From NCBI GenBank assembly GCA_021647745.1, contig JAKIUB010000022.1, positions 1 to 49,121 on the forward strand: a stretch of DNA of 49,121 nt, given 5' to 3'. The notes under the pieces are model-generated. The model was not told the origin of the DNA, made no database searches, and saw only the letters and a list, made by a program, of their open reading frames with translations. Both the position numbers and the translations under genes were made by a program. This document shows positions 6,428-15,610 of the stretch, piece by piece. Position 1 is the stretch's first letter. Every line of letters starts with the position of its first letter. The stretch is from Paracoccaceae bacterium (lineage in GTDB: Bacteria; Pseudomonadota; Alphaproteobacteria; Rhodobacterales; Rhodobacteraceae).

Positions 6428-7424
6428 CCTGCGCCTGCGCCGTTTCCACGATGATGATTTCGCGGCTTTCCACGCCCTTGTGTCTGATTATGAGGTTGCA
6501 AAAATGCTGGTAATTTGGCCACACCCGTCTGAGCCTGAATTTACGCGCGCGCGGATGGATGCGTCCGAGGCCAAGACGGGACAGGTGCTGGTGATTGAGG
6601 TAGAGGGGGTCTTTGCAGGCAGCGTTGGAACAATGTTTGGTGGGCTTGGCTATATGCTTGCCCGCGATTATTGGGGTCGCGGCATTGCAAGCTGGGCCGT
6701 GGCGGAAATGCTGAAGCGGATGTTTGAAGGCACAACGCTTGAAGAAACCACCGCTTGCGTGTGGCATGACAATCCGGCCTCTGAAAAGGTGTTGGCAAAC
6801 AACGGGTTTAGGATGGTGGGAGTGTGCGAGGGTTTCTGTAAGGCGCGCGGGATGAAACTGGAAAACAACAGTCTTCGCCTTAGCCGCGCTAATTGGGCGC
6901 GGGCGCAACCCTTTTACCTGAAGACGGAGCGCTTGATTATCGAGCCTTTCACGGGCGATGAGGCCGCCGCGTTTTCTGCCTTGATGAATGATCCGGATAT
7001 TGCGCGAATGATGACCACCATCGCGCATCCTTTTACCCCAGAAGACGCGGCGACATGGCTTTCGGAGCGGCCCTTTATCCACGAGATTGGCGAAGAAAAA
7101 GGCTTTGGAGCCAAAATTTGCCTGCATGACGGCACGCTGATTGGCTTTGTCGGGATCGGCGGAGCGCCCGCCAACACCGCGTATGCCTTTGGCCGTGCTT
7201 ATTGGGGGCGGGGCTATGCCACCGAAGCGATGCGCGCTTTTCTGGAGCACTGCACCCGCATATTTGCGCTCAAGGAGATCACGGCGGGGGCGATGTTTGA
7301 TAATCCCGCTTCAGCCGCGGTGTTGCGAAAGCTTGGGTTCGAGCCGGATGGAGAAATGCAACACAAAGCCTCGGGGCGGCTTGAGAAAGCGCCGCTCTTC
7401 CTGTATCGCAAGATAAATCATTAG
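6420..7424 (+). CDS. Tandem two-domain GNAT acetyltransferase
   Basis: A 334-residue protein made of two GNAT domains. Domain one (about residues 1-155) starts MDNLRLRRFHDDDFAAF and has MLARDYWGRGIASWAVAEML at its acetyl-CoA loop. Domain two (about 163-334) restarts with LKTERLIIEPFTGDEAAAF and has GRAYWGRGYATEAMRAFLE. Both keep the pyrophosphate-binding WGRG-type motif, so both may be active. With the preceding gene this makes three related domains in a row, pointing to local duplication. The ATG at 6420 overlaps the end of the upstream gene. It ends nine bases before obgE and is probably in one operon with it. Substrates are unknown. Confidence 0.85.
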   Translation: MDNLRLRRFHDDDFAAFHALVSDYEVAKMLVIWPHPSEPEFTRARMDASEAKTGQVLVIEVEGVFAGSVGTMFGGLGYMLARDYWGRGIASWAVAEMLKRMFEGTTLEETTACVWHDNPASEKVLANNGFRMVGVCEGFCKARGMKLENNSLRLSRANWARAQPFYLKTERLIIEPFTGDEAAAFSALMNDPDIARMMTTIAHPFTPEDAATWLSERPFIHEIGEEKGFGAKICLHDGTLIGFVGIGGAPANTAYAFGRAYWGRGYATEAMRAFLEHCTRIFALKEITAGAMFDNPASAAVLRKLGFEPDGEMQHKASGRLEKAPLFLYRKINH

Positions 7425-7433
7425 GATAAAATC

Positions 7434-8471
7434 ATGAAATTCCTCGACCTCACCAAAGTTTACATTCGCTCGGGGCAAGGCGGCAAGGGTTGCACCAGCT
7501 TTCGCCGCGAGGCATACGTCGAGTTTGGCGGGCCGGATGGTGGCGACGGCGGCAATGGCGGATCGGTCTGGGTCGAGGCCGTGGACGGGCTGAATACCCT
7601 GATAGATTTTCGTTACCAGCAGCACTTTTTTGCCCAGAATGGCCAAGCGGGCATGGGGCGGCAGATGTCTGGCAAAAATGGCGAGGACATCGTGCTGCGC
7701 GTGCCGGTGGGCACCGAGATCCTCGATGAAGATCAGGAAACCGTGCTGGCAGACCTCGCACGTCTTGGCCAAAGGGTCCAGCTGGCGCAAGGCGGCAATG
7801 GCGGCTGGGGAAATCTGCGCTTCAAAACCTCGATTAACCAAGCGCCCCGCCGCTCCAACCCCGGCCAGGAAGGGGTGGAGCGCACGATCTGGCTGCGCCT
7901 GAAGCTGATTGCCGATGTTGGCTTGCTGGGTATGCCAAACGCAGGTAAAAGCACGTTTTTGGCCGCGACGTCCAATGCGCGCCCCAAAATCGCCGATTAT
8001 CCGTTTACCACGCTGCACCCCAATCTTGGCGTGGTCGGGGTGGATAACACCGAAATCGTGATTGCCGATATTCCGGGGCTGATCGAGGGCGCGTCCGAGG
8101 GCACCGGCCTTGGCCATCGTTTTTTGGGCCATGTAGAGCGCTGCTCGGTGCTGCTGCATTTGGTTGACGGCACCGGCGAAGACGTGGCGGAGGATTACCG
8201 GATTATCTCCACCGAGCTGGAAAAATACGCCGAAGAGCTGGCCAGGCGCCCCCGCATCGTGGCGCTGAACAAGGTTGACGCCTTGCAGCCTGAAGCACGT
8301 GCTGAAAAAATGGCCGCGCTTGAGGCAGCCGTGGGTGGCAAGGTTTATGCCATGTCTGCGGTGAGTCGCGAGGGGGTTACGGATGTGCTGCGCGCGCTGA
8401 AAAAGGTGATAGACCAAGCTAAAGCGGCGGAGGTCGTCGCCAAAGAGGAACCCTCGGCATGGAAGCCTTAA
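7434..8471 (+). CDS. obgE: GTPase ObgE/CgtA
   Basis: A 345-residue essential GTPase involved in 50S ribosome assembly and stress control. The glycine-rich Obg domain fills residues 1-158 (GGDGGNGGSVW, QGGNGGWGNLRF). The G domain follows with G1 GMPNAGKST (166-174), G3 DIPGLIEGASEG (about 212) and G4 NKVD (about 281). The variable C-terminal domain of some homologues is absent, as is usual in Alphaproteobacteria. Clustering with rplU-rpmA is the standard bacterial arrangement. Its last codons overlap the proB start by 13 bases. Confidence 0.98.
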   Translation: MKFLDLTKVYIRSGQGGKGCTSFRREAYVEFGGPDGGDGGNGGSVWVEAVDGLNTLIDFRYQQHFFAQNGQAGMGRQMSGKNGEDIVLRVPVGTEILDEDQETVLADLARLGQRVQLAQGGNGGWGNLRFKTSINQAPRRSNPGQEGVERTIWLRLKLIADVGLLGMPNAGKSTFLAATSNARPKIADYPFTTLHPNLGVVGVDNTEIVIADIPGLIEGASEGTGLGHRFLGHVERCSVLLHLVDGTGEDVAEDYRIISTELEKYAEELARRPRIVALNKVDALQPEARAEKMAALEAAVGGKVYAMSAVSREGVTDVLRALKKVIDQAKAAEVVAKEEPSAWKP

Positions 8472-9574
8472 GCGCAGATATTATAGGCGCGGCCAAGGTT
8501 GTCGTGCTCAAAATAGGCTCGGCGTTGCTGGTGCAACAGGGCGCTTTGCGAGAGGCATGGCTCGGCAGTATTGCACAAGATGTGATGATGCTGAAAGCGC
8601 AGGGTAAAGCGGTGTTGATCGTATCTTCCGGCTCGATCGCGCTCGGGCGGGGCGTGCTAAACCTGCCAACGGGAGACCTGCCGCTGGAGCAAGCGCAGGC
8701 TGCCGCCGCCGTTGGCCAAATTCGCCTTGCCCATGCCTATCAGGCGGCCCTGAAGCCGCACGAGATCGAGACCGCGCAGGTGCTGCTGACCCTGGAAGAC
8801 AGTCAGAACCGCCGCCGCTATCTGAATACACGCGCGACACTAAATGCGCTGCTCGGCCTTGGCGTGGTGCCGATTGTCAATGAAAACGATACCGTGGCTA
8901 CCGACGAGATCCGCTATGGCGATAATGACCGGTTGGGTGCGCAAGTGGCGTCCTTGATCGGGGCTGATGTTTTGGTACTGTTTTCGGATATCGATGGACT
9001 TTATAGCGCTGACCCGCGGCTAAACCCCGAGGCCGGGCATATCTCCGAGGTCAGCGAGATAACCCACGAAATCGAGGATATGGCCGGTGATCCGGGCAGT
9101 GCCGGCGCTTCGGGCGGGATGCGCACCAAGCTGATGGCAGCACGAATCGCGATGGATGCGGGCTGCGCAATGGCGATTGCCAAGGGCGAAAAAATGCGCC
9201 CTGTGCAGGGGATGTTGGCAGGCGAGCGCTGCACATGGTTCAAGGCCAAGCAGGACCCTGCTTCAGCCCGAAAACGCTGGATCTCGGCGATGAAAATGGC
9301 GGGTATTGTGTCTATTGATGCCGGGGCGGCGCGCGCACTGCGCGGGGGAAAGTCGCTCCTCCCCGCTGGCGTGCGCGCGATCGAAGGTAAGTTCGAACGT
9401 GGCGATCCGGTGGAAATACGTGATGAAAATGGTGATCTGGTCGCCAAGGGGCTGGTCGCCTATTCGGCGCAAGAGGCGGCGATAATAACCGGCGCCAATA
9501 GCCGCGAGATAGAGACACGCCTTGGTTACAAGGGGCGCAGCGCCCTCATCCATCGCGACAATATGGCAATTTAG
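8459..9574 (+). CDS. proB: Glutamate 5-kinase
   Basis: A 371-residue enzyme that phosphorylates glutamate, the first step of proline synthesis. The amino-acid kinase domain covers about residues 10-255 (VVLKIGSALL, SSGSIALGRG, PIVNENDTVATDEIRYGDND, GGMRTKLMAA) and a PUA domain about 280-365 (SIDAGAARALRGGKSLLPAGV). The feedback-sensitive kinase fold and the PUA are both complete. It overlaps the end of obgE by 13 bases and is followed after 11 bases by proA, so the three genes are likely co-transcribed and coupled. Confidence 0.97.
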   Translation: MEALSADIIGAAKVVVLKIGSALLVQQGALREAWLGSIAQDVMMLKAQGKAVLIVSSGSIALGRGVLNLPTGDLPLEQAQAAAAVGQIRLAHAYQAALKPHEIETAQVLLTLEDSQNRRRYLNTRATLNALLGLGVVPIVNENDTVATDEIRYGDNDRLGAQVASLIGADVLVLFSDIDGLYSADPRLNPEAGHISEVSEITHEIEDMAGDPGSAGASGGMRTKLMAARIAMDAGCAMAIAKGEKMRPVQGMLAGERCTWFKAKQDPASARKRWISAMKMAGIVSIDAGAARALRGGKSLLPAGVRAIEGKFERGDPVEIRDENGDLVAKGLVAYSAQEAAIITGANSREIETRLGYKGRSALIHRDNMAI

Positions 9575-9585
9575 GAAGGTTTGAA

Positions 9586-10839
9586 ATGGACATTAAAACC
9601 ACAATGCAGGGCATCGGCCAAAGGGCCAAAGCCGCCAGCGCAGTACTTGCCTATACTGACAGTGCCACCAAACAAAAAGCACTGGAAGCGGCTGCCGGTT
9701 GTATTGACATCAGCCTCGCCGACCTCGTCAAAGCCAATAAAAAAGATATGCAGTATGCCCGCGAAAAAGGCCTCTCGAATGCCATGCTCGACCGGTTGAT
9801 GCTGGACGAACCCCGCATAAAAGCCATCGCCACCGGCCTGCGCGCGGTCGCGGCGCAGGAAGACCCTGTTGGCAAGGTATTGGCGGCGTGGGATATGCCT
9901 TCGGGTTTGCATATCGAGCGGGTATCGACCCCGCTGGGTGTAATCGGAGTGATCTATGAAAGCCGCCCCAATGTTACGGCCGATGCTGGCGGGCTATGCC
10001 TCAAGGCTGGCAATGCCGCTATTTTGCGCGGTGGCTCCGAGAGTTTTCACAGCTCCGGTGCCATTCATGCCTGCCTTGTGGAGGGGCTGAAAGCCGCTGG
10101 CCTGCCAGAGGATGCCATCCAGCTCGTGCCGACCCGCGACCGTGCGGCGGTATCCGAAATGCTGACCATGACAGACTATATTGATGTGATCGTGCCACGG
10201 GGCGGCAAGGGCCTTGTCGGGTTAGTGCAGCGCGAAGCCCGCGTGCCGGTTTTTGCCCATCTTGAGGGGATTTGCCATGTCTATGTCGATGCGAGTGCGG
10301 ACCCGGAGATGGCCCGCGCCATTGTGCTAAACGCCAAATGCCGCCGCACCGGTATTTGCGGATCGGCCGAAACCGTGCTGATTGATAAAGCATTTTTTGC
10401 CAAACACGCCGCGCCGTTTATTGATGATATGGTGCAGGCAGGGGTCGAGGTGCGGGCAGAGGGAGTGCTGGCCGAACTGCAAGGCACGATCAGGGCCAGA
10501 GCCGAGGATTTCGGGGTTGAATATCTGGATATGATTATCGCCGCCAAGCTGGTGGACGGGGTGGACGAGGCGATCAAACATATCGGTATTTTCGGCTCCA
10601 GCCACACCGATGCGATTGTGGCGGAAGACGATAGAGTAGCGGCACGGTTTTTCAAGCGGGTGGATAGTGCGATTGTGATGCGTAATGCCTCGACCCAGTT
10701 TGCCGACGGGGGCGAATTTGGTATGGGGGCTGAAATTGGCATTGCCACCGGAAAGATGCATGCACGCGGCCCGGTGGGCGCCGCGCAATTGACCAGCTTT
10801 AAATACCTGGTCACCGGTCAAGGCTCTATACGCCCATAA
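9586..10839 (+). CDS. proA: Gamma-glutamyl phosphate reductase
   Basis: A 417-residue NADPH-dependent enzyme that reduces glutamyl 5-phosphate to the semialdehyde, the second step to proline. It shows the aldehyde-dehydrogenase-like ProA signatures PLGVIGVIYESRPNVTADAG, LKAGNAAILRGGSE, and NAKCRRTGICGSAETVL with the catalytic cysteine, plus a C-terminal FADGGEFGMGAEIGI. An AGGAAGG-like site precedes the ATG. It partners with proB immediately upstream. The 204 bases after it hold only a weak hairpin before pepN. Confidence 0.97.
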   Translation: MDIKTTMQGIGQRAKAASAVLAYTDSATKQKALEAAAGCIDISLADLVKANKKDMQYAREKGLSNAMLDRLMLDEPRIKAIATGLRAVAAQEDPVGKVLAAWDMPSGLHIERVSTPLGVIGVIYESRPNVTADAGGLCLKAGNAAILRGGSESFHSSGAIHACLVEGLKAAGLPEDAIQLVPTRDRAAVSEMLTMTDYIDVIVPRGGKGLVGLVQREARVPVFAHLEGICHVYVDASADPEMARAIVLNAKCRRTGICGSAETVLIDKAFFAKHAAPFIDDMVQAGVEVRAEGVLAELQGTIRARAEDFGVEYLDMIIAAKLVDGVDEAIKHIGIFGSSHTDAIVAEDDRVAARFFKRVDSAIVMRNASTQFADGGEFGMGAEIGIATGKMHARGPVGAAQLTSFKYLVTGQGSIRP

Positions 10840-10985
10840 AAAAGGCGCTATTACATTTCGCATACCCACTAAACTACCCATAAAGGTAACGTGAACAAAT
10901 ATCTTTCACCGATTGTAAGGAATTAGCCCCACTTTAGCTTTTCCTTATTTATTGCTTTAGGTCCACCTCCCACTCCAACTTCTCC

Positions 10986-11010
10986 CGCCCCTTTTCAGAG
11001 GGGGCGCTTT
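10986..11010 (+). terminator. Weak candidate terminator between proA and pepN
   Basis: A six-pair G+C stem (CGCCCC with GGGGCG) with a nine-base loop, followed by C and only three Ts. It lies close to the pepN start, so it could also be a leader hairpin. Little else is visible in 10840-11043. Confidence 0.35.
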
Positions 11011-11043
11011 GCCTTAGGATAGCACAAACGCAAGGAGCGCCCC

Positions 11044-13596
11044 ATGACAGACCCTATCATCCACCTCTCGGACTATACCCCGCCAAGCTATCTGGTCGAT
11101 TCTGTTGCACTGGAATTCAAGCTCCACCCGACAAAGACGACTGTCACCTCCAAGATCAAATTCAGCGCCAATCCAGAGGCCAAAACCCACGCCTTGCGGC
11201 TGGACGGCGAAGCGATGACCCTGAAATACGCCAAGATCAACGGCGAAACAGTGGAGCTGAACCCGGATAAGACCGGTATTGATCTGCCAGAGCACCTGCT
11301 AGGCAAGGGCTTCGAGTGGGAATGCGAGGTCGAGATCAACCCCGAGGCCAATACCTCGCTGGACGGGCTTTATATATCAAACGGCATGTATTGCACCCAA
11401 TGCGAGGCTGAGGGTTTCCGGCGCATCACCTACTACCTTGATCGGCCGGATGTAATGACCACCTTTAGCGTGCGCATCCATTCGGACGAACCGGTACGGC
11501 TTTCCAACGGCAACGAGGTGGCGCGCGGCGAAGGCTGGGTTGAATGGCATGATCCGTGGCCAAAGCCGAGCTATCTTTTTGCGCTGGTAGCGGGCGATCT
11601 GGTGGCACATTCCGACAGCTTCACTACCATGTCGGGGCGCAATGTGGCGCTCAATATCTGGGTGCGCGAGGGAGATGAGGGCAAGTGCAGCTACGCCATG
11701 GACAGCCTGAAGCGCTCCATGAAATGGGACGAGAAAACCTACGGGCGCGAATATGACCTTGACCTGTTCAATATCGTGGCCGTGAGCGATTTCAATATGG
11801 GCGCAATGGAAAACAAGGGCCTGAATGTGTTTAACGCCTCCTTGGTGCTGGCCAGCCCCGAAACAGCCACCGATGCCGACTTTGAGCGCATTGAAAGCGT
11901 GATCGCCCACGAGTATTTCCATAACTGGACCGGCAACCGTATCACCTGCCGCGACTGGTTTCAGCTATGCCTCAAAGAGGGGCTGACGGTTTATCGCGAC
12001 CAGCATTTCACCAGCGATATGCGCGACCCGGCGGTAAAGCGCATCGAGGACGTGGTAGCGCTGCGCGGGCGGCAGTTTTCGGAAGATGCCGGGCCGCTCT
12101 CCCACCCGCCACGGCCCAACCAGTATGTCGAGATCAACAATTTTTATACCGCCACGATCTATGAAAAAGGTGCCGAGGTGGTGGGGATGTTGCGCACGCT
12201 GGTAGGCGCCAATAACTACCGCAAGGCGCTAGACCTCTACTTTGAGCGCCATGACGGGCAGGCCTGCACGATTGAAGACTGGATCAAGGTATTCGAGGAT
12301 GTCACAGGCCGTGATCTATCCCAGTTTTCGCTATGGTATACCTCGGCGGGCACCCCGCGGGTGGCTGCTTCCAGCACGTTTGACGGGAACACCTACACCC
12401 TGACCTTGCGCCAATCCACGCCACCTACCCCCAACGAGCTCGAAAAAGCACCGCGCCATATTCCGGTCGCTGTCGGGCTGCTCTATCCCGATGGCACCGA
12501 GGCCGTTGCCACCAAGGTGCTGGAGCTGACAAAGGCCGAGCAGGATTTCACCTTTTCGGGGCTTCAGATGCCACCAATCGCTTCTGTCTTGCGCGGATTT
12601 TCGGCACCTGTTGTGCTGGAGCAAAAGCTGGATAACAGCCTGCGCGCCTATTTGCTGGCCCATGATACCGACCCTTTCAACCGCTGGCAGGCAGGGCGGG
12701 ATTATGCGCTGGATATACTGGCAGACCTGCCCGCCAATCCGGCACATGTCGCTGCCGAGTTTCTTTCGGCGATGGAGCGCATGGCAGTAGACGACAAACT
12801 GGCGCCGGCATTTCGTGCCATCACCCTCACCCTGCCCGCCGAGGGTGAGGTGGCGCGAAAAATCGCCGCCAATGGTGGCGTGCCGGACCCGATCGCAATA
12901 CATAAAGCCCGCCGGGTGCTGGATATTGCACTCGCACAAAAAATGACCGGCACACTGCCCGAACTTTATATGGAGATGGCGGTAGCCGGACCATATTTCC
13001 CCGATGCCATAGCTGCCGGCAAGCGCAGCCTGCGCACGCGGGTTCTGGCGCTGCTTACCGCCATCGAGCCGGATGCGGCCAGCGCGGCGGCGCAGTTTGC
13101 CCAGGCTGACAACATGACCGAGCAATTACCGGCCCTCGGCCTGCTGATCCAGAAAGGCCAAGGCGCGGCGGCACTGCAAAGTTTTTATGAGCAGTGGCAA
13201 CATCAACCGCTGGTGCTGGATAAATGGTTCGGGGTGCAGGCAGGCAGGAGCGCGCCTGATCAGGCAGTAAATGTGGTTACCTCCCTGATGAGCCACAAAG
13301 ATTTCAACTGGAAAAACCCGAACCGTTTTCGCGCGCTGATCGGCACTTTTGCTATGGGCAATATTGCCGGTTTTCATGAAAAAAACGGTGCCGGGTACAA
13401 GCTTGTTGCCGACTGGCTGATCCGGCTCGATCCGATCAACCCGCAAATCACAGCGCGCATGACAACCGTCTTTGAAAGCTGGAGACTCTACGACCAGCCC
13501 CGACAAGAGCAAATGCGCGCCGCCCTGACCCGCCTGCTCGCGCTCGAAACCCTCTCCAAAAATACCCGCGAAATTGCCAGCCGGATATTAGGCTAA
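11044..13596 (+). CDS. pepN: Aminopeptidase N (M1 family zinc metallopeptidase)
   Basis: An 850-residue cytoplasmic aminopeptidase that removes N-terminal residues from peptides. The substrate-binding GAMEN motif is at residues 253-257 and the zinc site HEYFH-NW at 289-296, with the distal Glu in the LKEGLTVYRD segment that follows. The C-terminal half matches the DUF3458 (PepN-type) Ig-like and helical domains (about 440-850), which distinguishes proteobacterial PepN from other M1 enzymes. AAGGAGCGCCCC precedes the ATG. It converges on the histidine kinase gene, with only 19 bases between the two stops. Confidence 0.97.
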   Translation: MTDPIIHLSDYTPPSYLVDSVALEFKLHPTKTTVTSKIKFSANPEAKTHALRLDGEAMTLKYAKINGETVELNPDKTGIDLPEHLLGKGFEWECEVEINPEANTSLDGLYISNGMYCTQCEAEGFRRITYYLDRPDVMTTFSVRIHSDEPVRLSNGNEVARGEGWVEWHDPWPKPSYLFALVAGDLVAHSDSFTTMSGRNVALNIWVREGDEGKCSYAMDSLKRSMKWDEKTYGREYDLDLFNIVAVSDFNMGAMENKGLNVFNASLVLASPETATDADFERIESVIAHEYFHNWTGNRITCRDWFQLCLKEGLTVYRDQHFTSDMRDPAVKRIEDVVALRGRQFSEDAGPLSHPPRPNQYVEINNFYTATIYEKGAEVVGMLRTLVGANNYRKALDLYFERHDGQACTIEDWIKVFEDVTGRDLSQFSLWYTSAGTPRVAASSTFDGNTYTLTLRQSTPPTPNELEKAPRHIPVAVGLLYPDGTEAVATKVLELTKAEQDFTFSGLQMPPIASVLRGFSAPVVLEQKLDNSLRAYLLAHDTDPFNRWQAGRDYALDILADLPANPAHVAAEFLSAMERMAVDDKLAPAFRAITLTLPAEGEVARKIAANGGVPDPIAIHKARRVLDIALAQKMTGTLPELYMEMAVAGPYFPDAIAAGKRSLRTRVLALLTAIEPDAASAAAQFAQADNMTEQLPALGLLIQKGQGAAALQSFYEQWQHQPLVLDKWFGVQAGRSAPDQAVNVVTSLMSHKDFNWKNPNRFRALIGTFAMGNIAGFHEKNGAGYKLVADWLIRLDPINPQITARMTTVFESWRLYDQPRQEQMRAALTRLLALETLSKNTREIASRILG

Positions 13597-13615
13597 AGGG
13601 GCTTTCAAGTGCCTC

Positions 13616-15610
13616 TCATAGCTCCACAACGATAAAGACGGAAAAACGGCTGCCAATACCGACTTCGCTGGTCGCCCAGATATCCCCGCCATTTCGGGAA
13701 ACCAGTTTTTGGGAAATGGATAGGCCCAACCCCGTGCCTTCGGCTTGTTTTGTGGAGAAAAACGGGTCAAAAATGCGCTGCAATTTATCGCTTGATATGC
13801 CGATGCCGGTATCCTCGATCGTAATCAGCACGCCGGTTTTTCCGTCTTTTTCATAGTCGGCGGTTGCAATATTCAGTTGCCCCCCCTCCGGCATAGCGTG
13901 GATAGCATTAACAATCAGGTTGATCAGTATCTGCTGTAACTCTGTGCGGTTCATCGACACATTTCGCGTCGCCTGCAAGTTTTTTCCCAGCTCGATTTTC
14001 ACCGCATTGAGCAAGTGCTGCACCAGCGGAAACGTACCTTCGATCACCTCGTTGGGGCAGTGATGGGCAACGCTGCCGGCATACTCGTCCGGGCGGGCAA
14101 ACTGCAATAATTTGCTCACCAGCGTATTGATCCGGTGGACCTGCTCGTAAACCAGCGAAAACTCGGTGTTCAGCGCCTGCGCTTCGGGGCCAAGCGCCTC
14201 CCGGATAACATCGACACTGCCCTGAATAACCGCCACCGGATTATTGATTTCATGTGCTACACCGGCTGTGATTTCACCTATTGCCGCCAGTTTTTCGGAA
14301 ACCACCAGTTGCCGTGTGGCCAGCTCCAGCTGCCGGTTGGCCTCTTGCAGCTCAATGGTGCGCGCCTTGACCCTGTCTTCAAGCTCGTCCGCCCATTCCC
14401 GCAGCCTTTGGTCGCGCTCCTGCACTTGTGCCAAAACCGTATCCAGATGGGCCGACACCAACGAGACTTCGTTATTTTGCTCCGCCAGCCCCGTGCGGGC
14501 AGTTAGATCACCGGATTCAACCTTTGTGATGGTTTCAACCATTTTTTCAAGCGGCTTGAACACCCCGCGCGCCAGCCATAAAAATAGCGGCACCGAGAGC
14601 GCCAGCAGCAATAGAAACCCGCCGGAAATCAGCCATAGCGCCTTGGTCTTGGCCGCGCGATAAGGGCTATCCAGAAACCCGACATAAAGCATGCCGACCC
14701 GATTGCCGAAGCTGTCAACCAGCGGCTCATAGGCTGAAATATACCAGTCATTAACCACAAATGCGCGGTCGAGCCATGTGCGGCCCTGATCCAGCACTGC
14801 GCTGCGCACCTCGACCGAAACCCGTGTACCCAGCGCGCGGACATTTTCAAACAGCCGCACATTGGTCGAAACCCGCACATCTTCCAGAAACAGGGTCGCG
14901 GTGCCCCGGCTTCCTTCTGTCAGGCTGGCCTCGGGGTAGACCAGGCCGTTGATGGTATCAATAAAATCAAGGTTCCGGTTCAGCAACACACCAGCCACCA
15001 ACACCCCGACCCCCGCCGAAACCGCCGCCGCCGTGTGCACAACCATACCGCGCGTCTCCTCGGTGCGGGTGCTTGGCAGGGCGGCTTTTGTCGGCACCAG
15101 AGGGATACGCGCCCGCGCCGCCAGAGCAGGGGATATCTCGGCCAGATCGCGCGCGGAAAATATATCAATCTCGGTATGGCCAAGGCCATCCAGCGCGGAA
15201 AGTACCACCGGCCAGCGGGATGGATCAGCAGGAGCCGCGCTGGCGGAGATAACCACGCCGTCAGGCGAGATATAATATAAAAAATCAAACCCGTATATCT
15301 GGCGCTGGCTTTCCATCAAGCTGGGCAGGCTGCCGCCCTGATAGGCATGCAAAAATGCCGCCGAGGCCCCGAGCGCCTGCACATTTTCAAAAGCGCGCGC
15401 CTTTATGCCGGCCAGATACTGGTTGGCGATGGTCAGCTCGCTGTTCACCTTGGCAATCAACAGGTTATCAAACCGGGCCGCCCAGTTATAGATCACCACC
15501 CCGCCAAAAACCGGCATCACCAACAGCATCGGCAGCAGCGCGATCATCAACAGCCGCGTGCGAACGGATTTTGTCCATGGAATTCTTTGGGGGTTCAGTT
15601 GGTTACGCAT
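13616..15610 (-). CDS. Membrane sensor histidine kinase of the formate dehydrogenase region
   Basis: A 664-residue kinase. Transmembrane helix one is at about residues 19-40, a periplasmic Cache-like sensor at about 42-318 and helix two at about 320-345. A HAMP segment (KPLEKMVETITKVESGDLT) and coiled coil follow. The HisKA box is EITAGVAHEINNPVAVIQG with the phospho-His near residue 453, and the ATPase domain has N box QQILINLIVNAI, G1 EDTGIGI and G2 GTGLGLSIS. The start at 15610 (MRNQLN) overlaps the end of the response-regulator gene by eight bases, which implies coupled translation and a cognate pair. Lying at the end of the fdh operon, it probably senses formate or another periplasmic signal; the ligand is not evident. 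Confidence 0.85.
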   Translation of the reverse strand: MRNQLNPQRIPWTKSVRTRLLMIALLPMLLVMPVFGGVVIYNWAARFDNLLIAKVNSELTIANQYLAGIKARAFENVQALGASAAFLHAYQGGSLPSLMESQRQIYGFDFLYYISPDGVVISASAAPADPSRWPVVLSALDGLGHTEIDIFSARDLAEISPALAARARIPLVPTKAALPSTRTEETRGMVVHTAAAVSAGVGVLVAGVLLNRNLDFIDTINGLVYPEASLTEGSRGTATLFLEDVRVSTNVRLFENVRALGTRVSVEVRSAVLDQGRTWLDRAFVVNDWYISAYEPLVDSFGNRVGMLYVGFLDSPYRAAKTKALWLISGGFLLLLALSVPLFLWLARGVFKPLEKMVETITKVESGDLTARTGLAEQNNEVSLVSAHLDTVLAQVQERDQRLREWADELEDRVKARTIELQEANRQLELATRQLVVSEKLAAIGEITAGVAHEINNPVAVIQGSVDVIREALGPEAQALNTEFSLVYEQVHRINTLVSKLLQFARPDEYAGSVAHHCPNEVIEGTFPLVQHLLNAVKIELGKNLQATRNVSMNRTELQQILINLIVNAIHAMPEGGQLNIATADYEKDGKTGVLITIEDTGIGISSDKLQRIFDPFFSTKQAEGTGLGLSISQKLVSRNGGDIWATSEVGIGSRFSVFIVVEL

